From the NCBI RefSeq assembly GCF_023487995.1, contig NZ_JAMFKN010000008.1, positions 62,001 through 126,000 of the forward strand: 64,000 nt of DNA, read 5' to 3'. The notes beneath the pieces are model-generated. The model had not been told where the DNA came from and ran no database searches. It worked only from the letters and a program-made list of their open reading frames with translations. This document shows, in pieces, positions 49,434-58,134 of the stretch. The stretch is from Thermohalobaculum sediminis (GTDB taxonomy: Bacteria; Pseudomonadota; Alphaproteobacteria; Rhodobacterales; Rhodobacteraceae). A program made the translations under genes and the position numbers. Position 1 is the stretch's first letter, and each line of letters opens with the position of its first letter.

Positions 49434-50111
49434 TCACCCCCCGAAGGTCACCGCGTCGGGGATCTCGTAGCGCTCGGCGCCGACGCGGATCAGGTTGAGG
49501 TCACTCTCCCTGCGCGACTCGAAGTCGAAGGCGGCCGGGTCGGCCTGGGAGGCATCGGCGCCGAGCGGCAGGCCATGGGCGAAGAAGATCGTCCGCGTCG
49601 TGCCATCCGGCTTCGTGATCACCACGGTCGCGTCGCCGCCGCCCGCGCGCGCCACGCCGAAGGCACAGTCGGTCATCGGCTGACCGGCGGCCTGCGCGCA
49701 GGGGATCAGGCCGGTCGCTTCGAACGCGCCCTGCCCCGCGCGGAGCGCCGAGGTGTCGGGTCCCGTCAACACCGCGCCGTGGGGCGCGACCGCGGGTGCG
49801 AGATAGGCCGCGTCCACGTAGCCGCGCGGCCCGCCGAGGAAGTTCTGCACGTCGCACCAGACGTGTCCCGCAGCCTCGCGGCAGCCGAGATTGGAGAGCA
49901 CCGTGCCGGGCGCGAGGCGCGCGACGATGCGCGATGCGAGCGAGGGTTCCTCGCGCAGGTTCAGGGCGGAGGTCACGCCCGTCACCTCGAAGCGGCGCGG
50001 TCCACCATCCTCGGGCGCGGCGGGCACCTCGGCAGCGGCTGCCGCGACGGGGGCAAGGAGCAGCACGGCAACGGCATGGGAGCGAACTGTGGCGAGGGGA
50101 AATCGGTTCAT
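49434..50111 (-). CDS. Secreted SH3-domain protein
   Basis: 225 residues. A signal peptide (about 28 residues, ending AAAAAEV) is followed by a bacterial SH3 domain: VTSALNLREEPSLASRIVARLAPGTVLSNLGC...WCDVQNFLGGPRGYVDAAYLAP. The C-terminal half (about 125-225) has conserved CAQAAGQPMTDCAFGVARAGGGDATVVITKPDG and FDFESRRESDLNLIRVGAERYEIPDAV, known from Rhodobacterales proteins of unknown role. It probably acts at the periplasmic cell wall. GAGGAG precedes the ATG at 50111. It stands alone on the minus strand. Confidence 0.85.
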   Translation of the reverse strand: MNRFPLATVRSHAVAVLLLAPVAAAAAEVPAAPEDGGPRRFEVTGVTSALNLREEPSLASRIVARLAPGTVLSNLGCREAAGHVWCDVQNFLGGPRGYVDAAYLAPAVAPHGAVLTGPDTSALRAGQGAFEATGLIPCAQAAGQPMTDCAFGVARAGGGDATVVITKPDGTTRTIFFAHGLPLGADASQADPAAFDFESRRESDLNLIRVGAERYEIPDAVTFGG

Positions 50112-50225
50112 CGACGGGCTCCTCGGACCTGCACGCCGCCCGCGGACCGCGGCGGCTTCGGAACGCAATAATCTGGCGCAGCACGGACCCCCGGCAATGC
50201 CGCTCCGGTCGCCGCCCCCCTGCGA

Positions 50226-51152
50226 TCAGGCGCGCGCAAGGCGCAGCCGGCCCGACCACATCGCCAGGATCCCGGCAAACACGATCAGCCCCATCCCGAA
50301 GGCCACGCGCAGAGACACCATTTCGCCCCACAGCAGCCACGAGACCAGCGGCGCCCAGATCAGGAAGCTGAAATCGAAGATGCCGATGAAGCTACTCTCG
50401 GCGCTGCGATAGCCCACCGCGATGCAGGTGGTCGCGGCAAGCCCGGTGACCCCGATCAGCAGCGCAAGCCCCAGCGCCACGCCGTCCGGCGCCGCCCAGG
50501 GCCGCACGACGAACTCCGCGCCCTCGACGCCGCCAAGCGCCGCCCCCAGCCAGGGCAGGGCCGCAAGCCCCGCGAGCCCAAGCGCGACGAACCCCACAAA
50601 CTGCCAGAACGACATGCAGATCGCCGTCTCGCCCGCGCAGTGGCGCCGCGTCCAGATCACGCTCAGCGCGTAGAAGGCGCCGCCGGCAACGGCCACCAGC
50701 GCCATCGGGCGGATCGGCTCGGACCCCACGCCAAGGACCACGCAGACCCCGGTGAAGCCCACCAGCGCCCCAAGGATGCGCCGCGGCCCCACGCGCTCGC
50801 CAAAGAACGCCGCCGAGAACAGCGCGACCCAGAGCGGCGAGGTGAACAACCCCGCCGCCGCCACCGCGATCGACACCGCCGGCAGCGCCGCAAAATACAT
50901 CATCAGGGCAATGATCGACAGCAGGCTGCGGACCGCGATCCGCCATGCCGACACCAGCAGGATCAGCCGCAGCCGCCCGCTCGCCAGCACGAACAGGAAC
51001 ACCGCCGGCAGCACCATTCCCGCCCGCATCGCCTGGAACTGCCACAGACCCATCCGCTCGGCGACCAGGGGAATGAAATTGTCGCTGACGGCGATCAGTG
51101 CCATGCCGCCGGCCACCCACATCGCGGCACCCGCGGCCGTCCTCTCCTGCAT
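50226..51152 (-). CDS. EamA/DMT-family transporter
   Basis: 308 residues with ten predicted helices in two EamA halves: MWVAGGMALIAVSDNFIPLV, ALPAVSIAVAAAGLFTSPLWVALFSAAFFGERVGPRR, and FIGIFDFSFLIWAPLVSWLLWGEMVS near the end. The family exports metabolites or amino acids; no substrate can be named. The start is uncertain: ATG at 51152 lies just before the first helix, and a GTG three codons earlier is possible. It is divergent from the acyl-CoA ligase gene, 136 bases away. Confidence 0.87.
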   Translation of the reverse strand: MQERTAAGAAMWVAGGMALIAVSDNFIPLVAERMGLWQFQAMRAGMVLPAVFLFVLASGRLRLILLVSAWRIAVRSLLSIIALMMYFAALPAVSIAVAAAGLFTSPLWVALFSAAFFGERVGPRRILGALVGFTGVCVVLGVGSEPIRPMALVAVAGGAFYALSVIWTRRHCAGETAICMSFWQFVGFVALGLAGLAALPWLGAALGGVEGAEFVVRPWAAPDGVALGLALLIGVTGLAATTCIAVGYRSAESSFIGIFDFSFLIWAPLVSWLLWGEMVSLRVAFGMGLIVFAGILAMWSGRLRLARA

Positions 51153-51288
51153 CCACGCCACCCCGCGCCCGCCGCCCGCCTTGCGGCAGCCTTTTGTGGG
51201 CTTGGCACCGACCGCAGGCAAGCGCGGACTTGAGGGGATCCGCGCGCCTGCTAGAGTTCCCGAAAACGTGACCCGGGGGAGGGAGGCC

Positions 51289-52917
51289 ATGCAGGACCTG
51301 ATGCAGGACTGGCCGCTGCGCGTGTCCGCGATCATCGACCATGCCGCGCGCTATCACGGCGGGCGCACCATCGTCAGCCGCTCGGTCGAGGGGCCGGTCA
51401 CGCGAACCGACTGGGCCGCGACGCGCGTTCGCGCGCTCAAGGTCGCGCAGGCGTTGCGCCGGCTCGGCGTGCGGCCCGGCGACGTGGTGGGCTGCATGGC
51501 CTGGAACACCGCCCGGCACCTCGAGGCCTGGTATGGCGTGCCGGGGGCGGGCGCCGTCCTGCATTCGCTGAACCCGCGCCTTGCCTGCGAGCAGCTTGCC
51601 TACATCGCGGGCCATGCCGGCGACCGCTGGCTGATCTGCGACCCCGACCTCGCGCCCATCGTCGCGCGCATGGTGCCCGACCTGCCCGACCTGCGCGGCG
51701 TGATCGTCCTGACAGATCGCCCGCACATGCCCGAGGAGCTGCCCGGCGCGCTCTGCTTCGAGGACCTGCTCGCCGCCGAGGACGGCGACACCGGCTGGCA
51801 CCGCGGCGACGAGCGCGACGCCTGCGGCATCTGCTACACCTCGGGCACCACCGGGCATCCCAAGGGCGTGGTCTATTCGCACCGCTCGAACGTGCTGCAT
51901 GCGATGGCGATGATCCAGCCCGACATGCTTGGGCTGTCATCGCGCGACGTGGTGATGCCGGTCGTGCCCCTGTTCCACGCGAATGGCTGGTCGACGGGCT
52001 TCTCGGCGCCGATGGCGGGCGCGGGGATGGTGCTGCCGGGGCGCCTGATGGACCCCGCGAGCCTCTACGGCATGCTGGAGCAGGGCGTGACCGTCACCGC
52101 CGCCGTGCCCACCATCTGGCTGCCGCTGCTGACCTACCTGCGCGAGCAGGGCCTCGACCTGCCGCATCTCGACCGCGTGGTGATCGGCGGCTCGTCCTGC
52201 CCGCGCGCGGTGATCGAGGCGTTCCAGAACGACTATGGCGTGCGCGTCCTGCACGCCTGGGGCATGACCGAGACCTCGCCGCTGGGAACCTTCGCCTCGT
52301 TCAAGCCCGAGGTCGCCGCCATGCCGGACGAGGAGCGCATCGGCGTGCAGCTCAAGGTCGGCCACCCGCCCTTCACCGTCGATCTCTGCATCCGCGACGA
52401 CGCGGGCGCCGACCTGCCCTGGGACGGCGAGACCCAGGGGCGGCTGCAGATCCGCGGCCCCGGCGTGCTGCGGCGCTATCTCAAGCAGGAGGCCGACGCA
52501 ATCGACGCCGAGGGCTGGTTCGACACGGGCGACGCGGCGACCATCGACGCGCTCGGCTATGTGCGGATCACGGACCGCTTCAAGGACGTGATCAAATCGG
52601 GTGGCGAATGGATCAGCTCGATCGACATGGAGAACGCCGCCGTCAGCCACCCCGACGTGGCCGAGGCCGCGGCCGTCGGCGTGCCCCACCCGAAATGGGA
52701 CGAGCGCCCGGTGCTCTGCATCGTGCCCAAGCCCGGCCGCAGCCCCGGCGCGGACGAGATCATCGACCGGTTGCGCCCGCATTTCGCCAAGTGGCAATTG
52801 CCCGACGAGGTGCTGTTCGTGACCGAGATCCCGCATACCGCGACCGGCAAGATCTCGAAGCTCACGCTGCGCCGCCAGCTCGAGGAGGCGGGCTACCGCC
52901 TGCCCGACCTGCGCTGA
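51289..52917 (+). CDS. Medium/long-chain acyl-CoA ligase (AMP-forming)
   Basis: 542 residues of the acyl-adenylate superfamily. The P-loop is YTSGTTGHPKGVVYSHR, followed by PLFHANGW, A5-like LHAWGMTETSPLGT, A7-like GWFDTGDAATID, RITDRFKDVIKSGGEWISS and the final Lys in PHTATGKISKLTLRRQL. Length and the sequence VKSGGEWISSID-like region suit medium/long-chain acyl-CoA ligases; DmdB-type methylmercaptopropionyl-CoA ligases of this bacterial group are close relatives, so that substrate is possible. GGGAGGGAGG precedes the ATG. It is monocistronic, facing the DUF6644 gene. Confidence 0.92.
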   Translation: MQDLMQDWPLRVSAIIDHAARYHGGRTIVSRSVEGPVTRTDWAATRVRALKVAQALRRLGVRPGDVVGCMAWNTARHLEAWYGVPGAGAVLHSLNPRLACEQLAYIAGHAGDRWLICDPDLAPIVARMVPDLPDLRGVIVLTDRPHMPEELPGALCFEDLLAAEDGDTGWHRGDERDACGICYTSGTTGHPKGVVYSHRSNVLHAMAMIQPDMLGLSSRDVVMPVVPLFHANGWSTGFSAPMAGAGMVLPGRLMDPASLYGMLEQGVTVTAAVPTIWLPLLTYLREQGLDLPHLDRVVIGGSSCPRAVIEAFQNDYGVRVLHAWGMTETSPLGTFASFKPEVAAMPDEERIGVQLKVGHPPFTVDLCIRDDAGADLPWDGETQGRLQIRGPGVLRRYLKQEADAIDAEGWFDTGDAATIDALGYVRITDRFKDVIKSGGEWISSIDMENAAVSHPDVAEAAAVGVPHPKWDERPVLCIVPKPGRSPGADEIIDRLRPHFAKWQLPDEVLFVTEIPHTATGKISKLTLRRQLEEAGYRLPDLR

Positions 52918-52921
52918 GGGC

Positions 52922-53383
52922 TCAGCCGGCGGCGAAGGCGATCATCCGCCCCGCGACCAGCGTGCCGGTCCAGGCGGCCAGAGAGACGGCGCCGGCCAGC
53001 CGCAGCCGCGCGGGCGACGCCGCGGCAAGGCCCGGCCCCAGACGCAGCGCGAGCGCCTGTGCCAGTCCCAGCACCACCAGCGCGAGCTTGGCCCACAGGA
53101 GCGGGATCGCCCCATATTCCGGCGCGCGCACCGCGAAAAGCATCGGCCCCGACGCCAGCGCGAGCGCGAGGCCCACGCCCGCCACCGGCACCAGAACCCG
53201 CCCGAGCGCCGCGACCGGCACGGCCCGCCACACGCCCATGAGCCGCAGGTCGAGCGCCACGATGGCGCCGAAAAGCAGCGCGACCCCCATGACGTGGCCC
53301 GTCAGCACCGAGGCATAGCCCCAGCGGGAGAAGCGGAGCCACTGCGCAGGGCCGCTCGCTGCGATGGCCTCGAGGGCCTCCAC
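52922..53383 (-). CDS. DUF6644-like membrane protein
   Basis: 153 residues with four predicted helices. VLTGHVMGVALLFGAIVALDLRLMGV is characteristic of DUF6644, and WAKLALVVLGLAQAL follows. The function is unknown; such proteins often neighbour DUF6152 genes and copper-resistance genes. It starts 3 bases after the DUF6152 stop, so the two form an operon. It converges with the acyl-CoA ligase, 4 bases away, with no room for a separate terminator. Confidence 0.8.
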   Translation of the reverse strand: MEALEAIAASGPAQWLRFSRWGYASVLTGHVMGVALLFGAIVALDLRLMGVWRAVPVAALGRVLVPVAGVGLALALASGPMLFAVRAPEYGAIPLLWAKLALVVLGLAQALALRLGPGLAAASPARLRLAGAVSLAAWTGTLVAGRMIAFAAG

Positions 53384-53386
53384 CCG

Positions 53387-53761
53387 TCAGTCTCGGCCGG
53401 GATAGAGCTGGTATTCGACGTCGCCGATGGTGAGCCGCTCGGCCTTGATCCGGCGATCGGATATGTCGGCCGAGGGCTCGCCGATCACGCGGATCTCGAC
53501 CCCTTCGGCCATGGCGCCGTCGGGGATGCCGGCGCGCTCGTTGCGCCAGGGCTGGCCGACTTCGACGCTCCAGACCTCGCCCTCGACATCCACCTCGAGG
53601 ATGCCGTGGGGCAGGCCCAGGCTCGCCTTGCGGATCACGCCCGTGAGGTCGATGTTCTGCCCCGTCGTCCAGCTCCAGCCGTGATGGGCCGGCGCCGTGC
53701 CGGGCGTCGCAAGCGAGAGCGCCGCGAGGGCGCAGGCGGCGAGGATCTGGCGGATCGTCAT
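53387..53761 (-). CDS. Secreted DUF6152 family protein
   Basis: 124 residues. A signal peptide (MTIRQILAACALAALSLATPGTAPA, about 25 residues) is followed by HHGWSWTTGQNIDLTGVIRKASLGLPHGILEVDVEGEVWSVEVGQPWRNERAGI in sections, a small OB-like fold with an N-terminal His-His pair after cleavage that could bind metal. ATG at 53761 is preceded by GAGAGAGA; a longer frame upstream lacks a ribosome site. It is the first gene of a two-gene operon with DUF6644. The function is unknown. Confidence 0.82.
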   Translation of the reverse strand: MTIRQILAACALAALSLATPGTAPAHHGWSWTTGQNIDLTGVIRKASLGLPHGILEVDVEGEVWSVEVGQPWRNERAGIPDGAMAEGVEIRVIGEPSADISDRRIKAERLTIGDVEYQLYPGRD

Positions 53762-53817
53762 CTCTCTCTCCCCGGTCCTGGTCTCCGGTCCAAAATATGA
53801 CGCGCCAGGGCGGCGCT

Positions 53818-54552
53818 TCAACCGCCGGCGGCTGCCGCCGCCTCGGCGAGAGCGGCGAGCGTGGTGAAGCGGAAGTCGACCGACGGGACCTCCGGCACCC
53901 GCGCCGTCGCACCCCAGTGGCCGCCCTCGGCGAGGTTCTGGCGGTCGATCCAGCAGCGCGCGAGCCCCGCCGCCGTGGCCGGGACATGATCGTGGCGCAG
54001 GCTCTGGGCGACGTGCAGGATGCGGCCCGGCGCGACGCCGTGCCCGGCGCCGAGGCGGTCCAGCATGTAGCGGAAGTTGCGCGGATCGGGCTTGTAGCTA
54101 CCGACATCCTCGGCCGTGTAGACCGCGTCGAACGCAACCCCCAGCCGACCGATCGAAGCCGCGATGCCGGCCCTGTGGACATTCGACAGGATCACCAGCC
54201 GATAGCGGCGCTTGAGCGCGCGCAAGGCCGTCGCGCTGTCCTGGAAGGCCGGCCACATCGGCACCGACGCCCCGAACGCGGCATCGAGCGCGGCATCCGT
54301 GCGCCAGCCCATCCGCGCCGCCAGCCGCGCATGCACGCGCGCCAGCAGGTCGGGATAGAGCATTGCCGGGGTTGCGGCCTGCTGGTCGCCCTCGATCTCG
54401 CCGAACACGCCCAGGATCTCGGAACGGCCGGGGTCGGCGGCATTGGTCGCGATGAGCGGCTGAAGGGCGTCCCAGATGCCAGCCTCCCAGTCGATCAGCG
54501 TGCCGTAGCAGTCGAAGGTCAGCATGTCATAGCTGGCGAGCGAGGTCGTCAT
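53818..54552 (-). CDS. HAD-family haloacid dehalogenase type II
   Basis: 244 residues. The HAD nucleophile is Asp14 in LTFDCYGTLIDW. Motif II is VILSNVH, motif III Lys is in GSYKPDPRNFRYML and the acidic region follows in HVAQSLRHDHVPATAAGL. This order matches (S)-2-haloacid dehalogenase-type HADs. Many such proteins in this group act on unknown phosphate or halogenated substrates, so dehalogenation is not certain. It is monocistronic on the minus strand. Confidence 0.88.
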   Translation of the reverse strand: MTTSLASYDMLTFDCYGTLIDWEAGIWDALQPLIATNAADPGRSEILGVFGEIEGDQQAATPAMLYPDLLARVHARLAARMGWRTDAALDAAFGASVPMWPAFQDSATALRALKRRYRLVILSNVHRAGIAASIGRLGVAFDAVYTAEDVGSYKPDPRNFRYMLDRLGAGHGVAPGRILHVAQSLRHDHVPATAAGLARCWIDRQNLAEGGHWGATARVPEVPSVDFRFTTLAALAEAAAAAGG

Positions 54553-54643
54553 GGCGTCATCTCCCCGATGCGGTCGGCCCGCAAACTAGCCCGGCGCGGG
54601 CATCGGCGCGCGGCCGATCCTCGCGATTTTCGTGCCGATCCTC

Positions 54644-55426
54644 TCAGGCGCGGGCCCGCACCGCCGCGCCACGGGCGCGCAGGGCACCGGGGGCGCAGCC
54701 ATGGGCGCGGCGGAAGGCGCGGGCGAAGGCGGCCGGATCGTCATAGCCCACCCGCGCCGCGACCTCGCCGACCGCGAGCCCGCCCGTGACCAGAAGCCGC
54801 CGCGCCTCCTCCATCCGGCGGGCGGTCAGCCAGCCCATAGGGGTGGTGCCGAGGCAGTCGCGGAAGGCGGCATGCAGGCGGCTGCCGCTGGTGCCCGCCC
54901 GGCGCGCGATCTCGCCGACCCGATGGGCCGCGCCGAGATCCGCCGTCATCGCCGCCATGGCGCGCGCGAGCGGCGCGGGCAGCGGTGCGGCCGCCCCGAT
55001 CCGCCGGCGCAGCGCCTCGACCAGGAACGCCACCACCTCCGCGCCCATGTCGAGCGCGACGCTGCCCGCCCGCCGTCCGCCCGCGCCTGCCTCGCTCTCG
55101 GCCAGCAACGCCGCGAAGCCCCGCAGCGCCGGGTCGAAGGGCAGAAACGGCCGCAGGCGGGCGCCATGCCAGAGCGGATCGGTCCCGGTCTCGGGCAGGT
55201 CGACGATCAGGAAGCTGTCGCCTGCGGGCGCCTCGAACTCGTGCGCCTCGCCGGCCGCGAGCGCGGCGAACTGCGCGCCATCGAGCCGCGCGCCGCGGCC
55301 GCCCACCGCCATCTCCATGCGGCCCGCCAGCGGCAGCACGACCTGGTGATGCGCATGGCAGTGCAGGGCGCTGCCACCGGGATAGCGCCGGGTCTCGATC
55401 CTCACCGGGCAGGCGCCGGGCTCCAT
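54644..55426 (-). CDS. AraC-family transcriptional regulator
   Basis: 260 residues. An N-terminal cupin-like sensor (SALHCHAHHQVVLPLAGRMEMAVGG) is joined to a C-terminal AraC double helix-turn-helix: VGEIARRAGTSGSRLHAAFRDCLGTTPMGWLTARRMEEARRLL and VGEVAARVGYDDPAAFARAFRRAHGCAPGALR, each quoted in sections. AGGGAGGA precedes the ATG at 55426. It is the first gene before the HAD gene on the same strand, with a 91-base gap, and is divergent from DUF898. The target is unknown. Confidence 0.88.
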   Translation of the reverse strand: MEPGACPVRIETRRYPGGSALHCHAHHQVVLPLAGRMEMAVGGRGARLDGAQFAALAAGEAHEFEAPAGDSFLIVDLPETGTDPLWHGARLRPFLPFDPALRGFAALLAESEAGAGGRRAGSVALDMGAEVVAFLVEALRRRIGAAAPLPAPLARAMAAMTADLGAAHRVGEIARRAGTSGSRLHAAFRDCLGTTPMGWLTARRMEEARRLLVTGGLAVGEVAARVGYDDPAAFARAFRRAHGCAPGALRARGAAVRARA

Positions 55427-55599
55427 CGTCGTCCTCCCTGCCGCCCCTGGCGGGCGCCGCGGCACGCACCGCACCATACCCCCGCCCCGCGCGCCGCGCG
55501 AGCCCGACAACACCCCGCCGGTGGCGGCCCGACCCGATTTCCGCCATAGTGATGCGCAACCAATCAGTGCATCGAAGCACGGCGCTCACGGAGGCAGCC

Positions 55600-56976
55600 T
55601 TGAGCGGGGAAGACGAGCAACCGCGCCGCCGGTCCTGGGATCTCGACCAGTATCACAGCTGGGCCGAGAAGCCGGCGGCCCCCGACCCCTTCGCGCGCCG
55701 CGACGGGAACGACGACGAGGCCGCACTGGCCGCGTTCTACGACGACAAGCGAATCCGCGCGCGCTACCGCGACGATGGCTCGCTGCTGCTGCTCGCGCTG
55801 AAGACCGCGCTTCTGTCGGTTGTCACGCTGGGACTCTACCGCTTCTGGATGGTCACGCGGCTGAGGCGCTATTTCGCCAGCGCGATCCGGATCGACGGCG
55901 ACCCCTTCGAATACACCGGCACGGGGCTCGAGAAGCTGCTGGGCTTCCTGCTGGCGATGGTGGTGCTGGCGGTCTATCTCGGCCTCGTCAACCTGGGGCT
56001 CACCTTCATCGGACTCAGCTTCTTCCAGGGCAACCCGGTCGCGCTCAACGCCTCGCTGGTGGCACTGGTGCCCTTCTGGTTCTGGGCGGCATATCGCGCG
56101 CGGCGCTACATGCTCTCGCGCCTGCGCTGGCGCGGCATCCGCTTCGGCGTCGAGCCGGGGGCCTGGGGCTACATGCTGCGCTCGATCGGCTGGTCAATCC
56201 TGACCGTGGTAACGGCGGGGCTCGCGCTGCCCTACCAGCATTTCCGGCAGGCCCAGTACATGACCGACCGCACCTGGTTCGGCGACCAGAAGTTCCGGCA
56301 GGACGGCTCGTGGCTCGGGCTCATGGTTTGGTGGGCCTGGATCTACGTTACGGCACTCGTCTTTGCGCTGCTGACATGGGGCATGGTGATCGAGGCCGAC
56401 TACGATCCCGGGTTCACGCAGGCGGCGGTCAGCATCATGTCGTCACTGTGGATCATGGTGGCCTCGTTCGTCGTGTTCGGCTACCAGATCGCGAGCTTCC
56501 GCTACCTGTGGGACAACCGCAGGCTGGGCGACTCGGCGCTTGGCAACGACGTCTCGGTCGTGCGCGTCTTCGCGCTGACGGTGGGCGGCTACATCGCCAC
56601 GTCGCTGTCGACGCTGATCGCTGCCGCGATCGTCGGCGCCGCGGTGGCGGGCGCATGGATCGTGCTCGGCGGACCCTCCCTCGAGGCGCTGCTGTCGTCC
56701 CCCGAGAACCCCGTCAACCCCGCGACACTGGGCGTGGGAGCGGCGAATTGGCCCCTTGTCGCGATCGTTGTTCTGGGCTTTCTGGTGGTCAGTGCGTTCG
56801 CCTACGCGTTCACGCAGTCGATGCTGGTCCAGCCGGTGCTGCGCCGCAAGATCGAGGCCATGCAGATCGAGAACCCCAACGCCCTGCGCGACGTCGCCCA
56901 GCGCTCGCACGATCAGGCCACCGAGGCGGGCGGCTTCGCGGACGCACTCGGGGTCGACGTGGGCGCGGCCTTCTGA
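55600..56976 (+). CDS. DUF898 (YjgN-like) membrane protein
   Basis: 458 residues. A charged N-terminal cytoplasmic region of about 60 residues is followed by several helices. DUF898 hallmarks are LLLLALKTALLSVVTLGLYRFWMVTRLRRYF, FEYTGTGLEKLLGFLL, YRARRYMLSRLRWRGIRFG, and ALPYQHFRQAQYMTDRTWFGDQKF (each shortened). I chose TTG at 55600 because GGAGG lies five bases before it; an ATG at 55552 has no ribosome site. The stop overlaps the M48 gene (TGATG), so the two act together, probably in membrane-protein quality control or envelope stress (inference). Confidence 0.85.
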   Translation: MSGEDEQPRRRSWDLDQYHSWAEKPAAPDPFARRDGNDDEAALAAFYDDKRIRARYRDDGSLLLLALKTALLSVVTLGLYRFWMVTRLRRYFASAIRIDGDPFEYTGTGLEKLLGFLLAMVVLAVYLGLVNLGLTFIGLSFFQGNPVALNASLVALVPFWFWAAYRARRYMLSRLRWRGIRFGVEPGAWGYMLRSIGWSILTVVTAGLALPYQHFRQAQYMTDRTWFGDQKFRQDGSWLGLMVWWAWIYVTALVFALLTWGMVIEADYDPGFTQAAVSIMSSLWIMVASFVVFGYQIASFRYLWDNRRLGDSALGNDVSVVRVFALTVGGYIATSLSTLIAAAIVGAAVAGAWIVLGGPSLEALLSSPENPVNPATLGVGAANWPLVAIVVLGFLVVSAFAYAFTQSMLVQPVLRRKIEAMQIENPNALRDVAQRSHDQATEAGGFADALGVDVGAAF

Positions 56977-58106
56977 TGACCGCAGTCGCGCGCTATGCGC
57001 TGCTCGAGTCGGACGGGCGGTATTTCGACGGGCTCTCCTCGCGGCCGCGCAACGTGGTGCTGAGCTTCCGCGAGCGCTCGCTGATCATCCGCACGCTGGA
57101 CGATCAGGTGTTGACACACTGGCCGCTCGCGAGCTTGCGCGCGATCTCGGAGCGCGACGAGCAGCAGGTCCAGATCGTCCCGCACCTCGGCAGCGACGAG
57201 CGCCTGCTCGTCAACGACGACACCATGATCGAGGCGATCCGCGCGGTCTGCCCCGACCTCCACCGCCGCGAGGTCGACCGCCGCGGCGTGCGCCGTGCGC
57301 TGGTCTGGGGCGTGGGCGCGGTGGGCGCGGTCCTCATGATGGTGTTCGTGCTGATCCCCGCGCTCGCGAGCCAGCTTGCGCTGATGATCCCGCCCGAGCG
57401 CGAGCGCGCGCTGGGGGACGCCGTGGCGGGGCAGCTCGCGCAGATCCTCGAACTCGGCGGATCGCAGGCACGCTTCTGCACGGGCGCAGAGGGGCAGTCG
57501 GCGCTCGATCGGCTCGCCGCGCGGCTGGGCGGGGGGGCGGGGCTACCCTATCCGCTCCGGCTCGACGTGCTCGACCATCCGATGGTGCAGGCCCTCGCGC
57601 TGCCGGGGGGGCGCATCCTGGTGTTCCGCGGGCTGATCGACGAGGCCGACTCGCCCGAGGAAGTGGCGGGCGTGCTGGCGCACGAGATCGGCCACGTCAT
57701 CCACCGCGACCCCACCGTCGTCGCCCTGCGGGCAGCCGGGACGGCGGGGCTTCTGGGCCTGCTGATCGGCGACGTGTTCGGCGCGGGCGCCCTGGCCGCG
57801 GCCACCGATGCCGCGCTCAATGCCAGCTACCAGCGCGAGGCCGAGGCGCGCGCGGACCAGGAGGCGCTGAGCCTGCTCGCCAAAGCGGGGCTGCCCAACG
57901 GCCCCTTCGCCCAGTTCTTCGAGCGGCTCGAGGAACGCCATGGCGCGACGCCCGCGGCGCTGCGCTACTTCGCCTCGCATCCCGAGCTGGCCGAGCGCGC
58001 CGAGCTTGCGGCCTCGGGCGACACGATCGGCGGCGGGGCCTTCACCCCCGCGCTCAGCGACCGGGACTGGATCGCGCTGCAGGGTATCTGCTCGGAACGC
58101 GGCTGA
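56976..58106 (+). CDS. M48-family zinc metalloprotease
   Basis: 376 residues. The N-terminal 110 residues form a small cytoplasmic domain (RYALLESDGRYFDGLSSRPRNVV). One membrane helix lies at about 108-135 (GVGAVGAVLMMVFVLIPALASQLAL). The protease domain has the zinc motif HEIGHVIHRDP, a preceding VFRGLIDEADSPEEVAGVLA and the third ligand Glu in YQREAEARADQEAL. It follows DUF898 with a one-base overlap. The pairing suggests that the DUF898 protein helps the protease in the envelope. Confidence 0.9.
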   Translation: MTAVARYALLESDGRYFDGLSSRPRNVVLSFRERSLIIRTLDDQVLTHWPLASLRAISERDEQQVQIVPHLGSDERLLVNDDTMIEAIRAVCPDLHRREVDRRGVRRALVWGVGAVGAVLMMVFVLIPALASQLALMIPPERERALGDAVAGQLAQILELGGSQARFCTGAEGQSALDRLAARLGGGAGLPYPLRLDVLDHPMVQALALPGGRILVFRGLIDEADSPEEVAGVLAHEIGHVIHRDPTVVALRAAGTAGLLGLLIGDVFGAGALAAATDAALNASYQREAEARADQEALSLLAKAGLPNGPFAQFFERLEERHGATPAALRYFASHPELAERAELAASGDTIGGGAFTPALSDRDWIALQGICSERG

Positions 58107-58134
58107 CCGCCAGCCCGGCCAATGTGCCGAGCAC

